Of a stretch of 64,000 bases of DNA, positions 50,845-60,820 are shown piece by piece. The stretch spans positions 1,447,943-1,511,942 of the forward strand of contig NKIZ01000001.1 in the NCBI GenBank assembly GCA_002256425.1, read 5' to 3'. Position 1 is the stretch's first letter; every line of letters starts with the position of its first letter. The stretch is from Alphaproteobacteria bacterium PA2. GTDB taxonomy: Bacteria; Pseudomonadota; Alphaproteobacteria; Caulobacterales; Caulobacteraceae. The notes below the pieces were generated by a model. It did not search any database, was not told where the DNA came from, and saw only the letters and a list, made by a program, of their open reading frames with translations. Both the position numbers and the translations under genes were made by a program.

Positions 50845-51795
50845 TCAGACAGCCGACGGCTTAAGGGTTTCAAAGTAGTATTTCCGGAAGGCCAGGGTGG
50901 CGCGATCCGTGGCGACGGAATGTTCCTGCGCGATGGGCGGGACTTCACTGGGCCAGGAGCTCTCCACGACGGCGCGGTCCTCGTCGGCAATGCGCGCAGT
51001 ATTTGCGGCAAAGAGGCCCTGGGCCCAGCCGAATTTCAGGAAGTCCCGGCTGCCCACAACCAAGAGCCTCGTCTGGTGATCATCAACAGGGATGACCAGC
51101 GCGTGGATCCGCAGATGCCGGTTGGGGATCGGGATGTGCAGGGCCATGATATTGGGCTTGTGGAACTCCAGCCGCCCGCCGCCGTCCCGGCCGTCCACCA
51201 GACTTCGGGTCAGGCCCCCGAATTCAGTCTCATCCCAGGTGACCGTCATGGTCGAGTCCGGGGTCATGTAGCGACGGGTGAACTTGCCGATGGTCTTGCG
51301 ATGGACAAAGGGCAGGTGCGGACTGTCGAGCATGTTCTCCATGGCTCGGGTCCAGTGACAGTTCCATCTTCGCTCGACGATGGTGCGGGCCAGGTTCGGA
51401 TCGGTCAGGCCTTCCGGGGGGGATGGCTCCGTCGGCGCTTCAAGCCCGGGCGCGGTATAGACCCAGATAAGCTCGCCGATCTCCCGGACGGGCAAGGGCG
51501 TCGCGCCGAGGGTTTCCTTGCGCGCCTGGGGATTGAACGGAATGTGCTGGTTGGCGCCCCGGCTGTCGAACTGCCATCCGTGGAATGGACATTCCAGACA
51601 GCCATTGGGCATAACCTGACCCAGGGACAGAGCCACGCCCCGGTGTGGGCAGCGATCCAGCAGGGCCGCCGGGGCCCCGGAAATGTCGCGGAAGAGAACA
51701 ATCTTCTCCCCCGCAAGGGTGAAGCCCAGCGGCGCCTTCTTCAGCGCCGCCGAGGCGGCGAGGGGAGTCCAGACCCTGGCGAACCCCTCGAACAC
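50845..51795 (-). CDS. Rieske-type aromatic-ring or related oxygenase
   Basis: Product of 316 residues from GTG 51795, six bases after the MFS stop. The Rieske iron-sulfur site is clear (CPHRGVALSLG with CLECPFHGW), followed by a mononuclear iron site type motif (DSPHLPFVHRK). This matches the alpha subunit of Rieske non-heme iron oxygenases of the VanA/PaO type. Such enzymes need an electron donor; no ferredoxin or reductase gene is nearby. An open frame extends upstream into the transporter gene but is out of its frame and not coding. Confidence 0.8.
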   Translation of the reverse strand: MFEGFARVWTPLAASAALKKAPLGFTLAGEKIVLFRDISGAPAALLDRCPHRGVALSLGQVMPNGCLECPFHGWQFDSRGANQHIPFNPQARKETLGATPLPVREIGELIWVYTAPGLEAPTEPSPPEGLTDPNLARTIVERRWNCHWTRAMENMLDSPHLPFVHRKTIGKFTRRYMTPDSTMTVTWDETEFGGLTRSLVDGRDGGGRLEFHKPNIMALHIPIPNRHLRIHALVIPVDDHQTRLLVVGSRDFLKFGWAQGLFAANTARIADEDRAVVESSWPSEVPPIAQEHSVATDRATLAFRKYYFETLKPSAV

Positions 51796-51800
51796 CGACC

Positions 51801-53315
51801 CTAGGCCTCGCCGCGATCCGCCCGGGCCTTGGCCATGGCTTGCACCAGTCCGAAGGATCCAAGGAAATAGTGGAAGGCCGCCCAGAGATAGAAGCAGAGC
51901 GAGACAATGATGCCGGAACGGGTGGCGCCGTTCAGGCTGGCCTTGCAACTGGCGACCAGGGCTTCGGCAGCCCCGTCCGGAGCCTTTCCGCCTGGGCAGG
52001 CTTCGGCAAAGTTGACGCCGCCCGCATGTCCGCCGCCCAGCATCTGGCTGATCGACTCTATGATGCCATGGCTGCCGGGGTGGGTGAAGTTGAACTGGGC
52101 GAAGTGGTCGATCACCCAGCCGGTGAAGGGCGGGCCTCCGCCAAGGGCGATGATGTTCAGGAAGAACAGCAGAATGGCCGCCGCCGTCGCCCGGCGCCGG
52201 GTTTCCACCATGTTCTGGACCACGCCGAAGGTCGGGCCGAGATAGGTGTAATGGAAGATGCCCGGGATCAGCAGGATCATGGCCGCCGTCTGCCACGAGG
52301 GCTGGAGATAGGCGGCGATGTAGATGGGCGTGGCGATGGTCAGGCCGATGGCCGGTGTCAGCGAATACCAACGGGCGCTGCGCTTGGACAGGGCGTCGGT
52401 GATGAAGCCGCCCAGCAGGGTGCCTATGCCTGAAGAGAAACCGCCGACCAGGCCGGTGATCAGACCAACCTCGGCATAGTTCAGTCCGAAGGTCCGGGTG
52501 AAGTACGGCGGCACGAACTGGCCAGACCCATAGGACCCGAAGGACGCCAGGGTTACGCCCATGATCATGTGGAAGACCGGCCACTTGCCGAACAGGGACT
52601 TGGTCACCGTCCAGAGCTCGGAGAATTCGTTGGCCATTGAGAAGGCCTTGGCGCCTTCCTTGGCGGCGTCGGTGGCGGCCTGGCTTTCAGGCTCTGAATG
52701 CCCCCGGGCCGGCTCCTTGATCAGGACCTTGATGGCGATGGCGATCAGGATGCCGGGAACTCCCACCAGCATGAAGGCGATGCGCCAGGAAAAATTCTGC
52801 GCCAGCCATCCCCCGATGACGGCGCCGAACATGGTGCCCAAGGGAATGCCGAAGGCATAGACGGCCAGGGCCGAAGCGCGCTTCTTGGGCTCGAAATAGT
52901 CGCTGATCAGCGAGTGGGCCGGCGGGGAAAGGCCCGCCTCGCCAAAGCCTACGCCGAAGCGGTAGGCCGCAAGGGTGGCGAAATTCGACGCCGTGCCGCA
53001 CAGGGCCGTGAAGGCCGACCAGATGACAATGGCCCCGGAAATGATGTTGACCCGGGAAAACCTCTCGGCGAACCGCGCGATGGGAATGCCCAGCAGGGTG
53101 TAGAGCAGGGCGAAATAGAGCCCTCCCAGCAAGCCAAGCTGGGTGTCGGTGATCTTGAGGTCGACCTTGATGGCCTGGCCGATTGTCGAAATGATCGTCC
53201 GGTCAATGAAGTTGAAGGTATAGGCTGTCACCAGAAGGGCCAGCACCAGACCCTTGTAATTATTGGAGTAAACAGGCTTTTCGCCGGTTTCCGTCCCTGA
53301 CTCGATCGCCGACAT
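51801..53315 (-). CDS. MFS transporter (spinster-like)
   Basis: Inner-membrane transporter of 504 residues with about twelve hydrophobic segments. The N-terminus NYKGLVLALLVTAYTFNFIDRTIIST and loop GIPIARFAERFSRVNIIS match the spinster-type branch of the major facilitator superfamily. A periplasmic loop with two cysteines (AEACPGGKAPDGAAEALVAS) lies near the C-terminus. It forms a likely two-gene operon with the Rieske oxygenase, so the transported compound may be that enzyme's substrate (inference). The start is ATG 53315; a longer in-frame start at 53414 exists. Confidence 0.82.
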   Translation of the reverse strand: MSAIESGTETGEKPVYSNNYKGLVLALLVTAYTFNFIDRTIISTIGQAIKVDLKITDTQLGLLGGLYFALLYTLLGIPIARFAERFSRVNIISGAIVIWSAFTALCGTASNFATLAAYRFGVGFGEAGLSPPAHSLISDYFEPKKRASALAVYAFGIPLGTMFGAVIGGWLAQNFSWRIAFMLVGVPGILIAIAIKVLIKEPARGHSEPESQAATDAAKEGAKAFSMANEFSELWTVTKSLFGKWPVFHMIMGVTLASFGSYGSGQFVPPYFTRTFGLNYAEVGLITGLVGGFSSGIGTLLGGFITDALSKRSARWYSLTPAIGLTIATPIYIAAYLQPSWQTAAMILLIPGIFHYTYLGPTFGVVQNMVETRRRATAAAILLFFLNIIALGGGPPFTGWVIDHFAQFNFTHPGSHGIIESISQMLGGGHAGGVNFAEACPGGKAPDGAAEALVASCKASLNGATRSGIIVSLCFYLWAAFHYFLGSFGLVQAMAKARADRGEA

Positions 53316-53429
53316 TCGGTCTTGGCCCCCCCGGGTAAGATCACTTTTTGATTGGCCGGACTTTAGCGGGTCATCCTCGCAGGGGAAGGGGGGATCGGTC
53401 CTGCAGGTAATCAAATCGACCAGGCTGGA

Positions 53430-55937
53430 TCAGGCCGGAACGTCGATGTGGTCCGGAGCCAGGCCGGCCTGACGCCGCGCTTCCATGGCCAGATAGGCAG
53501 TCTCGATATGCCCGGCGAAGACGCTCGCCTTGAACAGGGGCGAAGTCGTGCGGGTTCTGGCGAGCTTGGCCTTCAGGGCGGCCAGTTCATCAGGGTGGCT
53601 GGCCAGACGCAGGGCGGCCGCTTCGTAATCGTCCAGGCTCGTTGTGACCAGTTCGGGCAGGTCCACGGCGTTCAGCAGACTTGAAGCCACCCGCCCTGCA
53701 AAGCTTTCGCCCTGACAGGTGAGGACCGGCAATCCTGCCCACAGGGCATCGCTGGCTGTGGTGTGGGCGTTGTAGGGCAGGGTGTCGATGAACAGGTCCG
53801 CCGCCCGGTGACGGGCCAGATGGTCGGCAAGGGGCATGCGTCCGGCGAAGACCAGCCGATCCCCGGCGACCCCACGGGCCTCTGCCTCCCGCCGCAGGTT
53901 TTCAATGGCGATAGGGGTGTCGGCCAGCAGCCACAGCACGCTGCCGGGGATATGGCCCAGCAGCCGCATCCAGATGTCGAAGATCCGGGGCAGGATCTTG
54001 TAGCCATTGTTGAAGCAGCAGAACACGAAGCCTTCTTCAGGCAGGCCGAGTTCGGCCCGCGAGAAGACGCGGTCTGAAACGGCCCGCCGGGAGTCGTTCA
54101 CCTGATAGGAGTGGGGCAGGTAAACGATCTTCTCGGCGTAGAACCTCTGGCTGGCTTCAGGAATGAGGGTCCTGTCGGCGACGATATAGTCGATATAGGG
54201 CGCGCCAAGGGTCCCGGGATAGCCCAGGAAGTTGACCTGGATCGGGGCGCAGCCCTCGGCGAAGGCCCCCAACCTGGCCCCCTGGGTAAAACCGTTCAGA
54301 TCAACGGCGATGTCGATCTCAAGGGAACGCGCAAGTTGGGCGATCTCGCGATCTGACTGGGTGCGGACATCCACAAACCGGTCGAAGGTTCCAGAAATGC
54401 GCTGGCGCATCTCGTCATTTCGATCGGGCCCCAGCGAAAAGCCTGTCAGTTCAAAGCGACTTCGATCATGCGCCTCGTAGAGTTCCGCCATTAGATAGGC
54501 CATGGCGTGGTTATGGAAATCCGCCGAGAAATATCCGATCCGCAGCCTTGAAGACCCGGGCCGGCTGGCGAATTCGCCCAGGCCAAGGCGCCGGGGAACC
54601 TTGTCCCGGATCCAGGTTTCCGCCGCCGCCCTCTGCACCGACGGCGAGTCCGTCAGGGCCAGGACCGGGAAGGGCGGCGCTACGTGGTTTCCGGCCAGGA
54701 TGGCGGTTTCAAGCTGATCGATCCCGTCGGCGGTGGCGCTCCAGTCGGCCAGATGCATACGGGTATGCAGCAGGGCGCCCGGGAGATACTCATAGGCAGG
54801 ATCCAGCCTCAGGGCCTCAACATAGGCGTCCCGGGCGGCAAGGGTCTGTTTCAGCTCCTGCAGGGCATTGCCGCGGTTATAGTGGGCGTCGGCATAGTCG
54901 GGGCGCAGGGTCAGGGCCTTGTCATAGCTTTCGACCGCCAGGTCGAAGTGCTTCAGTTCCTGCAGCACATTTCCCTTGTTGGAATAGGCTTCGGCAAATC
55001 CGGGATTGAGTGCGATGGCCGTTTCGAAGTCCGTTAGGGCTTCTGTCTGACGCCGCAATCCCTTGTTGGCCACGCCGCGGTTCGAATAGGTGTCCGCTGT
55101 TTCCGGATCCAGGCTGATGGCTGTGTCATAGCTCTCGATGGCGTCTTCCAGCCGGCCCAGCTCAGCCAGGGCGACCCCACGATTTGAGTGCGCATCGGGG
55201 TTCTGGGGGGCAAGGAGGATGGCCTGATCAAAGGCGTTCACCGCCTCTTCGAACCGCCGGAGATCCTGCAGGACATTGCCCAGATTGGAGTAGGCGCCCG
55301 CATGTTGTCCATTCAGCCGGATCGCGGATTGAAGCGCGGCAAGGGCCTCGTCGGCGTGGCCCAGTCGTCGCAGGACGGCGCCCCGGTTCACCTGGGCCTC
55401 GACATCCGTCGGTGAGAGGGTCAGCAGGGCGTCATAGTCGCTGAGGGCGTCGTCAAACCGGCCCAGATACTGGGCGGCGACCCCCCGATTGTGTCTCGCC
55501 GCCAGATTGTCCGGGTCAAGTTGCAGGACCCGGGCGAAACCCTCGATGGCGTCGTCCAGTCGACCAAGATCCAGGAGGGCGTCGGCCCGCTGGAAATGTA
55601 GGTTCGGGTCGTTCGGGGCCAGGTCGACGGCGGCCTCGAAACTCTCGAGAGCCAGGTCACGGCGACCCAGACTGCTCAGGCCAATGCCCCGGTGGACAAG
55701 TATCTGTGGCGACGAAGGCGCCCTCAGCAGGGCCTGGTCCAGAAAGGCGATAGCGAGGTTCGGATCGCCAAGCTGAAGGTTCAGGATACCGATATGGTGC
55801 AGGGCTTCCACATCATCGGGATGCTCGCCCAGAATGGCCACATAGGCCGCCTGGGCGCCTGCAAGGTCGCCGGCGCCATGCAGGGCCAGGGCCTGACGGA
55901 AGGTCTCGTTTCGCAGCTGGGCGGACAGGCTGACCAT
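53430..55937 (-). CDS. TPR-containing OGT/SPINDLY-like glycosyltransferase (GT41)
   Basis: Product of 835 residues. About ten TPR units fill residues 10-390 (for example AYSNLGNVLQDLRRFEEAVNAFDQAI), and a GT41-type catalytic region follows (LRIGYFSADFHNHAMAYLMAE; QVNFLGYPGTLGAPYIDYIV; FCCFNNGYKILPRIFDIW; DTLPYNAHTTASDALWAGLP). These match bacterial relatives of eukaryotic O-GlcNAc transferase. The TPR part should bind the protein to be glycosylated. In Caulobacter, flagellin is glycosylated by other enzymes, so the target here is open. Confidence 0.85.
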   Translation of the reverse strand: MVSLSAQLRNETFRQALALHGAGDLAGAQAAYVAILGEHPDDVEALHHIGILNLQLGDPNLAIAFLDQALLRAPSSPQILVHRGIGLSSLGRRDLALESFEAAVDLAPNDPNLHFQRADALLDLGRLDDAIEGFARVLQLDPDNLAARHNRGVAAQYLGRFDDALSDYDALLTLSPTDVEAQVNRGAVLRRLGHADEALAALQSAIRLNGQHAGAYSNLGNVLQDLRRFEEAVNAFDQAILLAPQNPDAHSNRGVALAELGRLEDAIESYDTAISLDPETADTYSNRGVANKGLRRQTEALTDFETAIALNPGFAEAYSNKGNVLQELKHFDLAVESYDKALTLRPDYADAHYNRGNALQELKQTLAARDAYVEALRLDPAYEYLPGALLHTRMHLADWSATADGIDQLETAILAGNHVAPPFPVLALTDSPSVQRAAAETWIRDKVPRRLGLGEFASRPGSSRLRIGYFSADFHNHAMAYLMAELYEAHDRSRFELTGFSLGPDRNDEMRQRISGTFDRFVDVRTQSDREIAQLARSLEIDIAVDLNGFTQGARLGAFAEGCAPIQVNFLGYPGTLGAPYIDYIVADRTLIPEASQRFYAEKIVYLPHSYQVNDSRRAVSDRVFSRAELGLPEEGFVFCCFNNGYKILPRIFDIWMRLLGHIPGSVLWLLADTPIAIENLRREAEARGVAGDRLVFAGRMPLADHLARHRAADLFIDTLPYNAHTTASDALWAGLPVLTCQGESFAGRVASSLLNAVDLPELVTTSLDDYEAAALRLASHPDELAALKAKLARTRTTSPLFKASVFAGHIETAYLAMEARRQAGLAPDHIDVPA

Positions 55938-56059
55938 GGCGTCGGGCTCAAATGAACTCTGGCGTCACAATGGGTCTGGCTCAGCCCGACTCATCCGCCA
56001 ACATCCGACACACTAGTTGGGATAGCCGACAATGCGCACCCCATGAACCGGGCTTGCGG

Positions 56060-56518
56060 TCAGTTCAGGTAGAAGGCGTTATCGTCAGGCGTTTCGGTCG
56101 CGGCCGGTGTTTCCGCCGCTGTCGGTGCTGCAGGCTTGCGCACCAGCCGTGCGACCCGAGCCAGGAACTGCTTGTTCTCGAAAGGCTTGGCCATGAAATC
56201 CCGTGCGCCCAGACCAATGGCGGTCTTGATATCGGCGGGGTTGTTGCGCCCGGTCAGGACCATGGTCGGGATCTTGTCGATGATCTTGGTGTCGTTCATG
56301 CATTTCAGCATTTCGAACCCGTCCAGGCGAGGCATGTTGAGGTCGAGGATCATGGCGGTAGCCCGCACCTCTCCCAGCCGCTTCAGGGCCTGAAACCCGT
56401 CCGGAGCCGTAAAGGTCTTGTAGCCCGCCAGTTCCAGCCTTGTGACGATCAATTCCCGGATCATGGCGTCATCTTCGACAACCAGGACCTGAGGTCGGGG
56501 CTGATTCATCATCTGCAC
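56060..56518 (-). CDS. single-domain response regulator
   Basis: Receiver protein of 152 residues from GTG 56518, with AGGAG seven bases upstream. The pocket residues E15-D16-D17, phosphoacceptor D59 (MILDLNMPRLDGFEML), Thr in VLTGR and Lys in MAKPFENKQF are all present. A low-complexity tail of about 30 residues (APTAAETPAATETPDDNAF) ends the protein. There is no output domain. It lies between the OGT-like gene and the M20 peptidase; no partner is obvious, although the hybrid kinase downstream is a possible source of phosphate. Confidence 0.85.
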   Translation of the reverse strand: MQMMNQPRPQVLVVEDDAMIRELIVTRLELAGYKTFTAPDGFQALKRLGEVRATAMILDLNMPRLDGFEMLKCMNDTKIIDKIPTMVLTGRNNPADIKTAIGLGARDFMAKPFENKQFLARVARLVRKPAAPTAAETPAATETPDDNAFYLN

Positions 56519-56626
56519 GGGCGGTCTCCTTTGATTGCGACAGGTTGACGCAGGAGGCCAAAGAATTGGTTAAGGAGAGTGGTAACCCTAAGACGCCTTA
56601 ACCCCAGATTGGATTGTCGTGAATGC

Positions 56627-58036
56627 CTATCTGGATGTCTGGCCCAGGGCCTTCATCAGCCGGTAGGAAAACTCCACGCCTTCATAGAACCGGTCCGCCC
56701 GGATGCGTTCATCCCGGCCATGGGCGCGGTTGTCCTCAGCATCGATCCATGTGCTGGAGAGTCCATAGCTCGGAATGCCGGCAGCTCGGGTGAATATGGA
56801 GTCCGAGGCGCCCAGATCCATGTGCGGCATGATCCTGACGCCGGGCCAGGAGTCCGAAACAACCCTGGCGAACAGCTTGAACAGGGCCGGGTCCGGCGCA
56901 GAGTCCGGGGCAGGGGCTGCCGGGGAAATGACCGTCAACTTGATATCGGGATCCGCCAGCACCTCCTGGAGGCGCGCCTTGGTCTGGGCCTCGGTGTCCA
57001 GGGGGATCATGCGGCACTGGATCGAGGCCCGGGCTCTCTGGGGCAGGGCGTTCTCGGCATGGCCGCCGGAAATCTGGGTGGCGACACAGGTGGTTCTGAG
57101 CCGCGAGGCCAGTCTTGGGGTCTGCGACAACCGCTCGGCGGCTTCCAGATCAACCGGGACCTTGGCGACAGCCAGCATGTCCGCCGCCGTCTGGCCTGTT
57201 TCCTGCGTGGCGTTGACCTCGAACATGCCGCGGGTGGTGGGTGTGGTCACCACAGGGAAGTGATACCTGGCCAGGCGCCCCAGTCCCTCGGCCAGACGAT
57301 AGATGGCGTTTTCCGGTTCCGGAATCGAGGAGTGACCGCCCCGATTTGTCACCTCGGCCTGGAAGGTCACATAGACCTTTTCGCTGGTCTGCACGCCATA
57401 GGCCTGGCGTACCCCATTCTTGAACGCACCCCCGCCGGCATCGGGATTGATGACGAAGGCCGCATCAACGAGATCGCGCCTGTTCTTCACCAGCCATTCA
57501 ACTCCGCTGCCCTCGCTGGCCTCTTCATCAGAGGTGAAGGCGGCGATCAGATCCCGGCTGGGAACAAAGCCTTCCCGCTTCAGGCGGATCAGGGCGGTGG
57601 CGACAGCAACATCGTCACCCTTCATGTCCTGGACGCCCCGGCCATACCACCAGCCATCGCGCTCAGTCAGCTTGAAGGGCGGGACGGTCCAGTCTTCGGG
57701 CCTGGCTTCCACCACATCCAGATGGCCGACCCAGAGCACTGGCCTGGCCTTGGCCGACTTGGCGCGCAGCCGCACCACCAGCTGCGCCTGGTTCGGGTGA
57801 CCTGGTATGGCCACCAGTGTCAGATCGGAGTCCGCAAGTCCCGCTGCGAGGAAACGCGCCTTCAGAGCCTGGGCCGCCAGTAATGTGCCTTGCTCGTGCA
57901 CGGTGTTGATGCTGATCAGCTCGCTGAGCATGTCATGGGCCAGGTCCTGGTCAGCGACCGGCGGCGTGGCGGCGAAGCAAAAGCCCGGCAAGGCTACAGC
58001 GCCAGCAAGGGCGGCGGCCATGGTCCGCAGTTTCAT
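56627..58036 (-). CDS. M20-family metallopeptidase (secreted)
   Basis: Product of 469 residues with a signal peptide (to GFCFA). The zinc ligands sit in VLWVGHLDVVEA, YGRGVQDMKGD and TSDEEASEGSG, with a dimerisation domain including VTNRGGHSSIPEPENAI and a late His (MDLGASDSIFTRAAG region). This is a typical M20/M25/M40 aminoacylase or carboxypeptidase. Substrate not predictable. Confidence 0.85.
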   Translation of the reverse strand: MKLRTMAAALAGAVALPGFCFAATPPVADQDLAHDMLSELISINTVHEQGTLLAAQALKARFLAAGLADSDLTLVAIPGHPNQAQLVVRLRAKSAKARPVLWVGHLDVVEARPEDWTVPPFKLTERDGWWYGRGVQDMKGDDVAVATALIRLKREGFVPSRDLIAAFTSDEEASEGSGVEWLVKNRRDLVDAAFVINPDAGGGAFKNGVRQAYGVQTSEKVYVTFQAEVTNRGGHSSIPEPENAIYRLAEGLGRLARYHFPVVTTPTTRGMFEVNATQETGQTAADMLAVAKVPVDLEAAERLSQTPRLASRLRTTCVATQISGGHAENALPQRARASIQCRMIPLDTEAQTKARLQEVLADPDIKLTVISPAAPAPDSAPDPALFKLFARVVSDSWPGVRIMPHMDLGASDSIFTRAAGIPSYGLSSTWIDAEDNRAHGRDERIRADRFYEGVEFSYRLMKALGQTSR

Positions 58037-58109
58037 GGATCAAACCTCTCAGATCGTCCCGCCATACTGCGGGGATTTGGAGAGGTCCGAAAGCCCCTTC
58101 TATGGAGCC

Positions 58110-60626
58110 CTAACGGGTTCCCTTTGGCCCGCCAGCCGCCTTGAAAATGGCCGACATCAATTCCGCTACGTCGATAGGCTTGCCGACAAAGTCATCCATG
58201 CCGGCGGCAAGATAGGCGGCCTGCTGCTCTGGCAGGACATTGGCGGAAAGGGCGATGATCGGCAGCCTGGCGGCCTCACCGGGCAGATTGCGGATGGCGC
58301 GGGTCGCCGTCGGGCCATCCATGTTGGGCATCTGAATGTCCATAAGGATGAGATCGTAGGGGCCACGGACCTGAATGGCCTCAAGGGCGGCCTGACCATC
58401 CTCAGCCATTTCAATTTCATAGCCGTGGGACTTCAGGATCAGTTCGACGACCCGCCGGTTGGTGGGGTTGTCCTCGGCCAGCAGGATCCTGAGGTCTCCC
58501 GGCCCGGTCTGCTGCCCTTGCGCCAGCGGCGGGGATTCACCCCTGGGGGCCATAGCCTCACCCTGATCCACAAAGGGGACGGTGAACCAGAAGGTCGTGC
58601 CGACGCCCTGCACGCTTTCGTAGTCGATCTGCCCTCCCATAAGCTCGACCAGGTTCTTGCAGATGGCCAGACCAAGGCCCGTGCCGCCAAACTGTCGCGT
58701 CGTGCTGCTGTCGGCCTGGGTGAACCGGTCGAAGAGGAAGGCTCGGGCATTTTCGGGTATGCCTATGCCTGTATCCGACACTTCGATCCGCAGGATGTCT
58801 CCCCCCGCATCAGACCGGCGCACCAGTATGTGAACACCGCCCTGGCTGGTGAACTTGATGGCGTTGTTCACCAGGTTCAGGAAAACCTGCTGCAGGCGGT
58901 TGGCGTCGCCGACGATCTGTCCTGGCGCGCCTTCATCCAGATGGCCGGCCAGGGTGATGCCCTTGGCTCTCGCCTCTGGCTCAAGAATGGCGATGACGGA
59001 TTCCATCAGGGCCATCAGGTCCACTGGCCCTATATCGAGTTGCACCTGATCGGCCTCGAGCTTCGAAAAGTCGAGAATGTCATTGATGACGGCCAGCAGG
59101 CTGTTGGCTGAATTGCGCGCCAGCGTCGCCCGCTCGCGCTGGGTCTCGTTCAGATCGGTGTGCAGCAACAGGCTGAGCATACCCATGACTCCGTTCATGG
59201 GCGTGCGGATTTCATGGCTCATGGTCGCCAGGAACTCTGTCTTGGCGATGGCGGCGGCTTCGGCCTTTTCCTTGGCCTCCTGCAGGACCAGATTGGTCGC
59301 CATCAGCTCCCTGGTGGCCTGCTCCCTGAATTCCGCCGTCTGGGCTTCGATGCGACGCTTCTCCAGGAGGGTGGCCTTGAAGTTGGCGAATGCCCTGGCC
59401 AGGTCACCAAGCGCCCCCGACTCCGAAGCGCCCTGGAGTTCCACGGTCTCGTCGCCACCCGACAGGCGCTCAAGAGCCGTCGTCGCCAGATTGATCCGGT
59501 TGGCATTGAGGCTGACGAACCAAAGGGCGGCGGAAAGGAAAGCCGAGACCAGCAGGATGACAGCATAGCAGGCGAACTCGAATGTGCGGATCGCCATGAC
59601 CTGCGGGCTGTTTTCAAACTGGTTGTTCGGGGCGCCTGCCCAGATGCGCCAGGGCGATTGGGGATCATTCAGGTCAATGGACAGGGACTCTGAGTAGATC
59701 AGTTCCGGGTCAGGCTTTCCCTGCAGGGCCAGGCTGGTGGATTGTGGGGTCAGCCCGGTCAGGCTTGAAGGGATCTGGACGCCGTAACCGCTGTTCACCA
59801 GGGCGACGTAGTTGGCCGGCAACATCTGCAGAACAGCGTTGGCCCGGATGATCGCCGAAACCGTCCCCTTGAATCGGCCCTGGGGATCAAAAAAGGGCAC
59901 TGAAAGGATCAGTCCTGACCGGTCGGCGTCATTGTGGGTCAGTCGGTACTGGGTGTTGTCGCAGGTCAGGACCTGAGGCCCGGAGATGATGGGAATACGC
60001 ACGGGATCCGTTGCGGCCCGGGTCGGCGTGTGGGCCTTGAACCAGGTCATCTGGTCCTTGAGCAGGCGGTACTCGAAGATTTCGACCTCTTCGTCTTCCT
60101 CCTCCTGTCCTTCTTTTCCTGAACCCTGGTTCGGCCCGGCTTCTTCGGTTGCCCCTTGCCCGTCCGTGATCAACTGATCGAACATCAGGATCGGCGCCTG
60201 GGGCTTGCCGGTGATGGGATCCACCTTGTCCGGATCCAGATCCTTCTGGACGATGTAGATTTCCGAGACCGACACATTGCTGGCCAGGTTGTTGTAGATC
60301 GCCTGGATGGACTGGACCCCGTCAGCCTCCAGGTTGGAGCCATGGGGGTTGATCTGCCTTACGCTGGGCAGAAAGCTGATGGTCCGGAGGTTCTGGTAGA
60401 TCTCGTTGAACTGGTATTCCAGATTGTTCTGGAACTGGACAATCTGCCCATGGGACTGGGCACGGAAGGCGTCCTTGGCGAGGGTGTAGTCGTTGGCCGA
60501 CTTCAGGCGGACAATGACAGCAAACAGGATGCCGAATGCGACAATGCCGCACTGGACCAGCACTGTCCTGGTATGTCGTCTGCGATCCGAAATGACTGAA
60601 ACCCCCGTTTCGCCGTCGGCCTGCAT
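58110..60626 (-). CDS. hybrid sensor histidine kinase with periplasmic sensor domain
   Basis: Membrane protein of 838 residues. It has membrane segments at about 22-42 and 350-375, a periplasmic sensor region with an acidic low-complexity insert ([16 protein letters not shown]), a HAMP-like region, the HisKA motif with H471 ([11 protein letters not shown]), the ATPase domain ([24 protein letters not shown]) and a C-terminal receiver with D763 ([13 protein letters not shown]). It should pass phosphate through an HPt protein to another regulator. No partner is adjacent on either side. Confidence 0.88.
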   Translation of the reverse strand: MQADGETGVSVISDRRRHTRTVLVQCGIVAFGILFAVIVRLKSANDYTLAKDAFRAQSHGQIVQFQNNLEYQFNEIYQNLRTISFLPSVRQINPHGSNLEADGVQSIQAIYNNLASNVSVSEIYIVQKDLDPDKVDPITGKPQAPILMFDQLITDGQGATEEAGPNQGSGKEGQEEEDEEVEIFEYRLLKDQMTWFKAHTPTRAATDPVRIPIISGPQVLTCDNTQYRLTHNDADRSGLILSVPFFDPQGRFKGTVSAIIRANAVLQMLPANYVALVNSGYGVQIPSSLTGLTPQSTSLALQGKPDPELIYSESLSIDLNDPQSPWRIWAGAPNNQFENSPQVMAIRTFEFACYAVILLVSAFLSAALWFVSLNANRINLATTALERLSGGDETVELQGASESGALGDLARAFANFKATLLEKRRIEAQTAEFREQATRELMATNLVLQEAKEKAEAAAIAKTEFLATMSHEIRTPMNGVMGMLSLLLHTDLNETQRERATLARNSANSLLAVINDILDFSKLEADQVQLDIGPVDLMALMESVIAILEPEARAKGITLAGHLDEGAPGQIVGDANRLQQVFLNLVNNAIKFTSQGGVHILVRRSDAGGDILRIEVSDTGIGIPENARAFLFDRFTQADSSTTRQFGGTGLGLAICKNLVELMGGQIDYESVQGVGTTFWFTVPFVDQGEAMAPRGESPPLAQGQQTGPGDLRILLAEDNPTNRRVVELILKSHGYEIEMAEDGQAALEAIQVRGPYDLILMDIQMPNMDGPTATRAIRNLPGEAARLPIIALSANVLPEQQAAYLAAGMDDFVGKPIDVAELMSAIFKAAGGPKGTR

Positions 60627-60820
60627 TTGGCCTGCGGCGCCTGACCGGCTGCAGGTTACCCATTACCGCTTGATTCTACTGATCGGCACATTACCGCAGA
60701 AAGCCACTTGAAAAGGCCCGAGCCTGTTGCTGGAAGTCCATTCAGGGGCGCGGCAGTGTGTCGCGGAATTGTTGGATCACCCCTGCATTCGGCAAGGCGG
60801 AAGGGCGCCAGGAAACCATA

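Noticed and set aside
51796..52584. N-terminal extension of the Rieske oxygenase gene into the transporter gene
   Set aside because: The extension is out of frame with the MFS gene, rich in Arg/His/Pro, and unlike any oxygenase N-terminus. GTG 51795 gives a normal start.
53430..55937. DNA-level tandem repeats in the OGT-like gene
   Set aside because: The periodicity comes from protein TPR units with diverged codons, not from a DNA repeat or mobile element.
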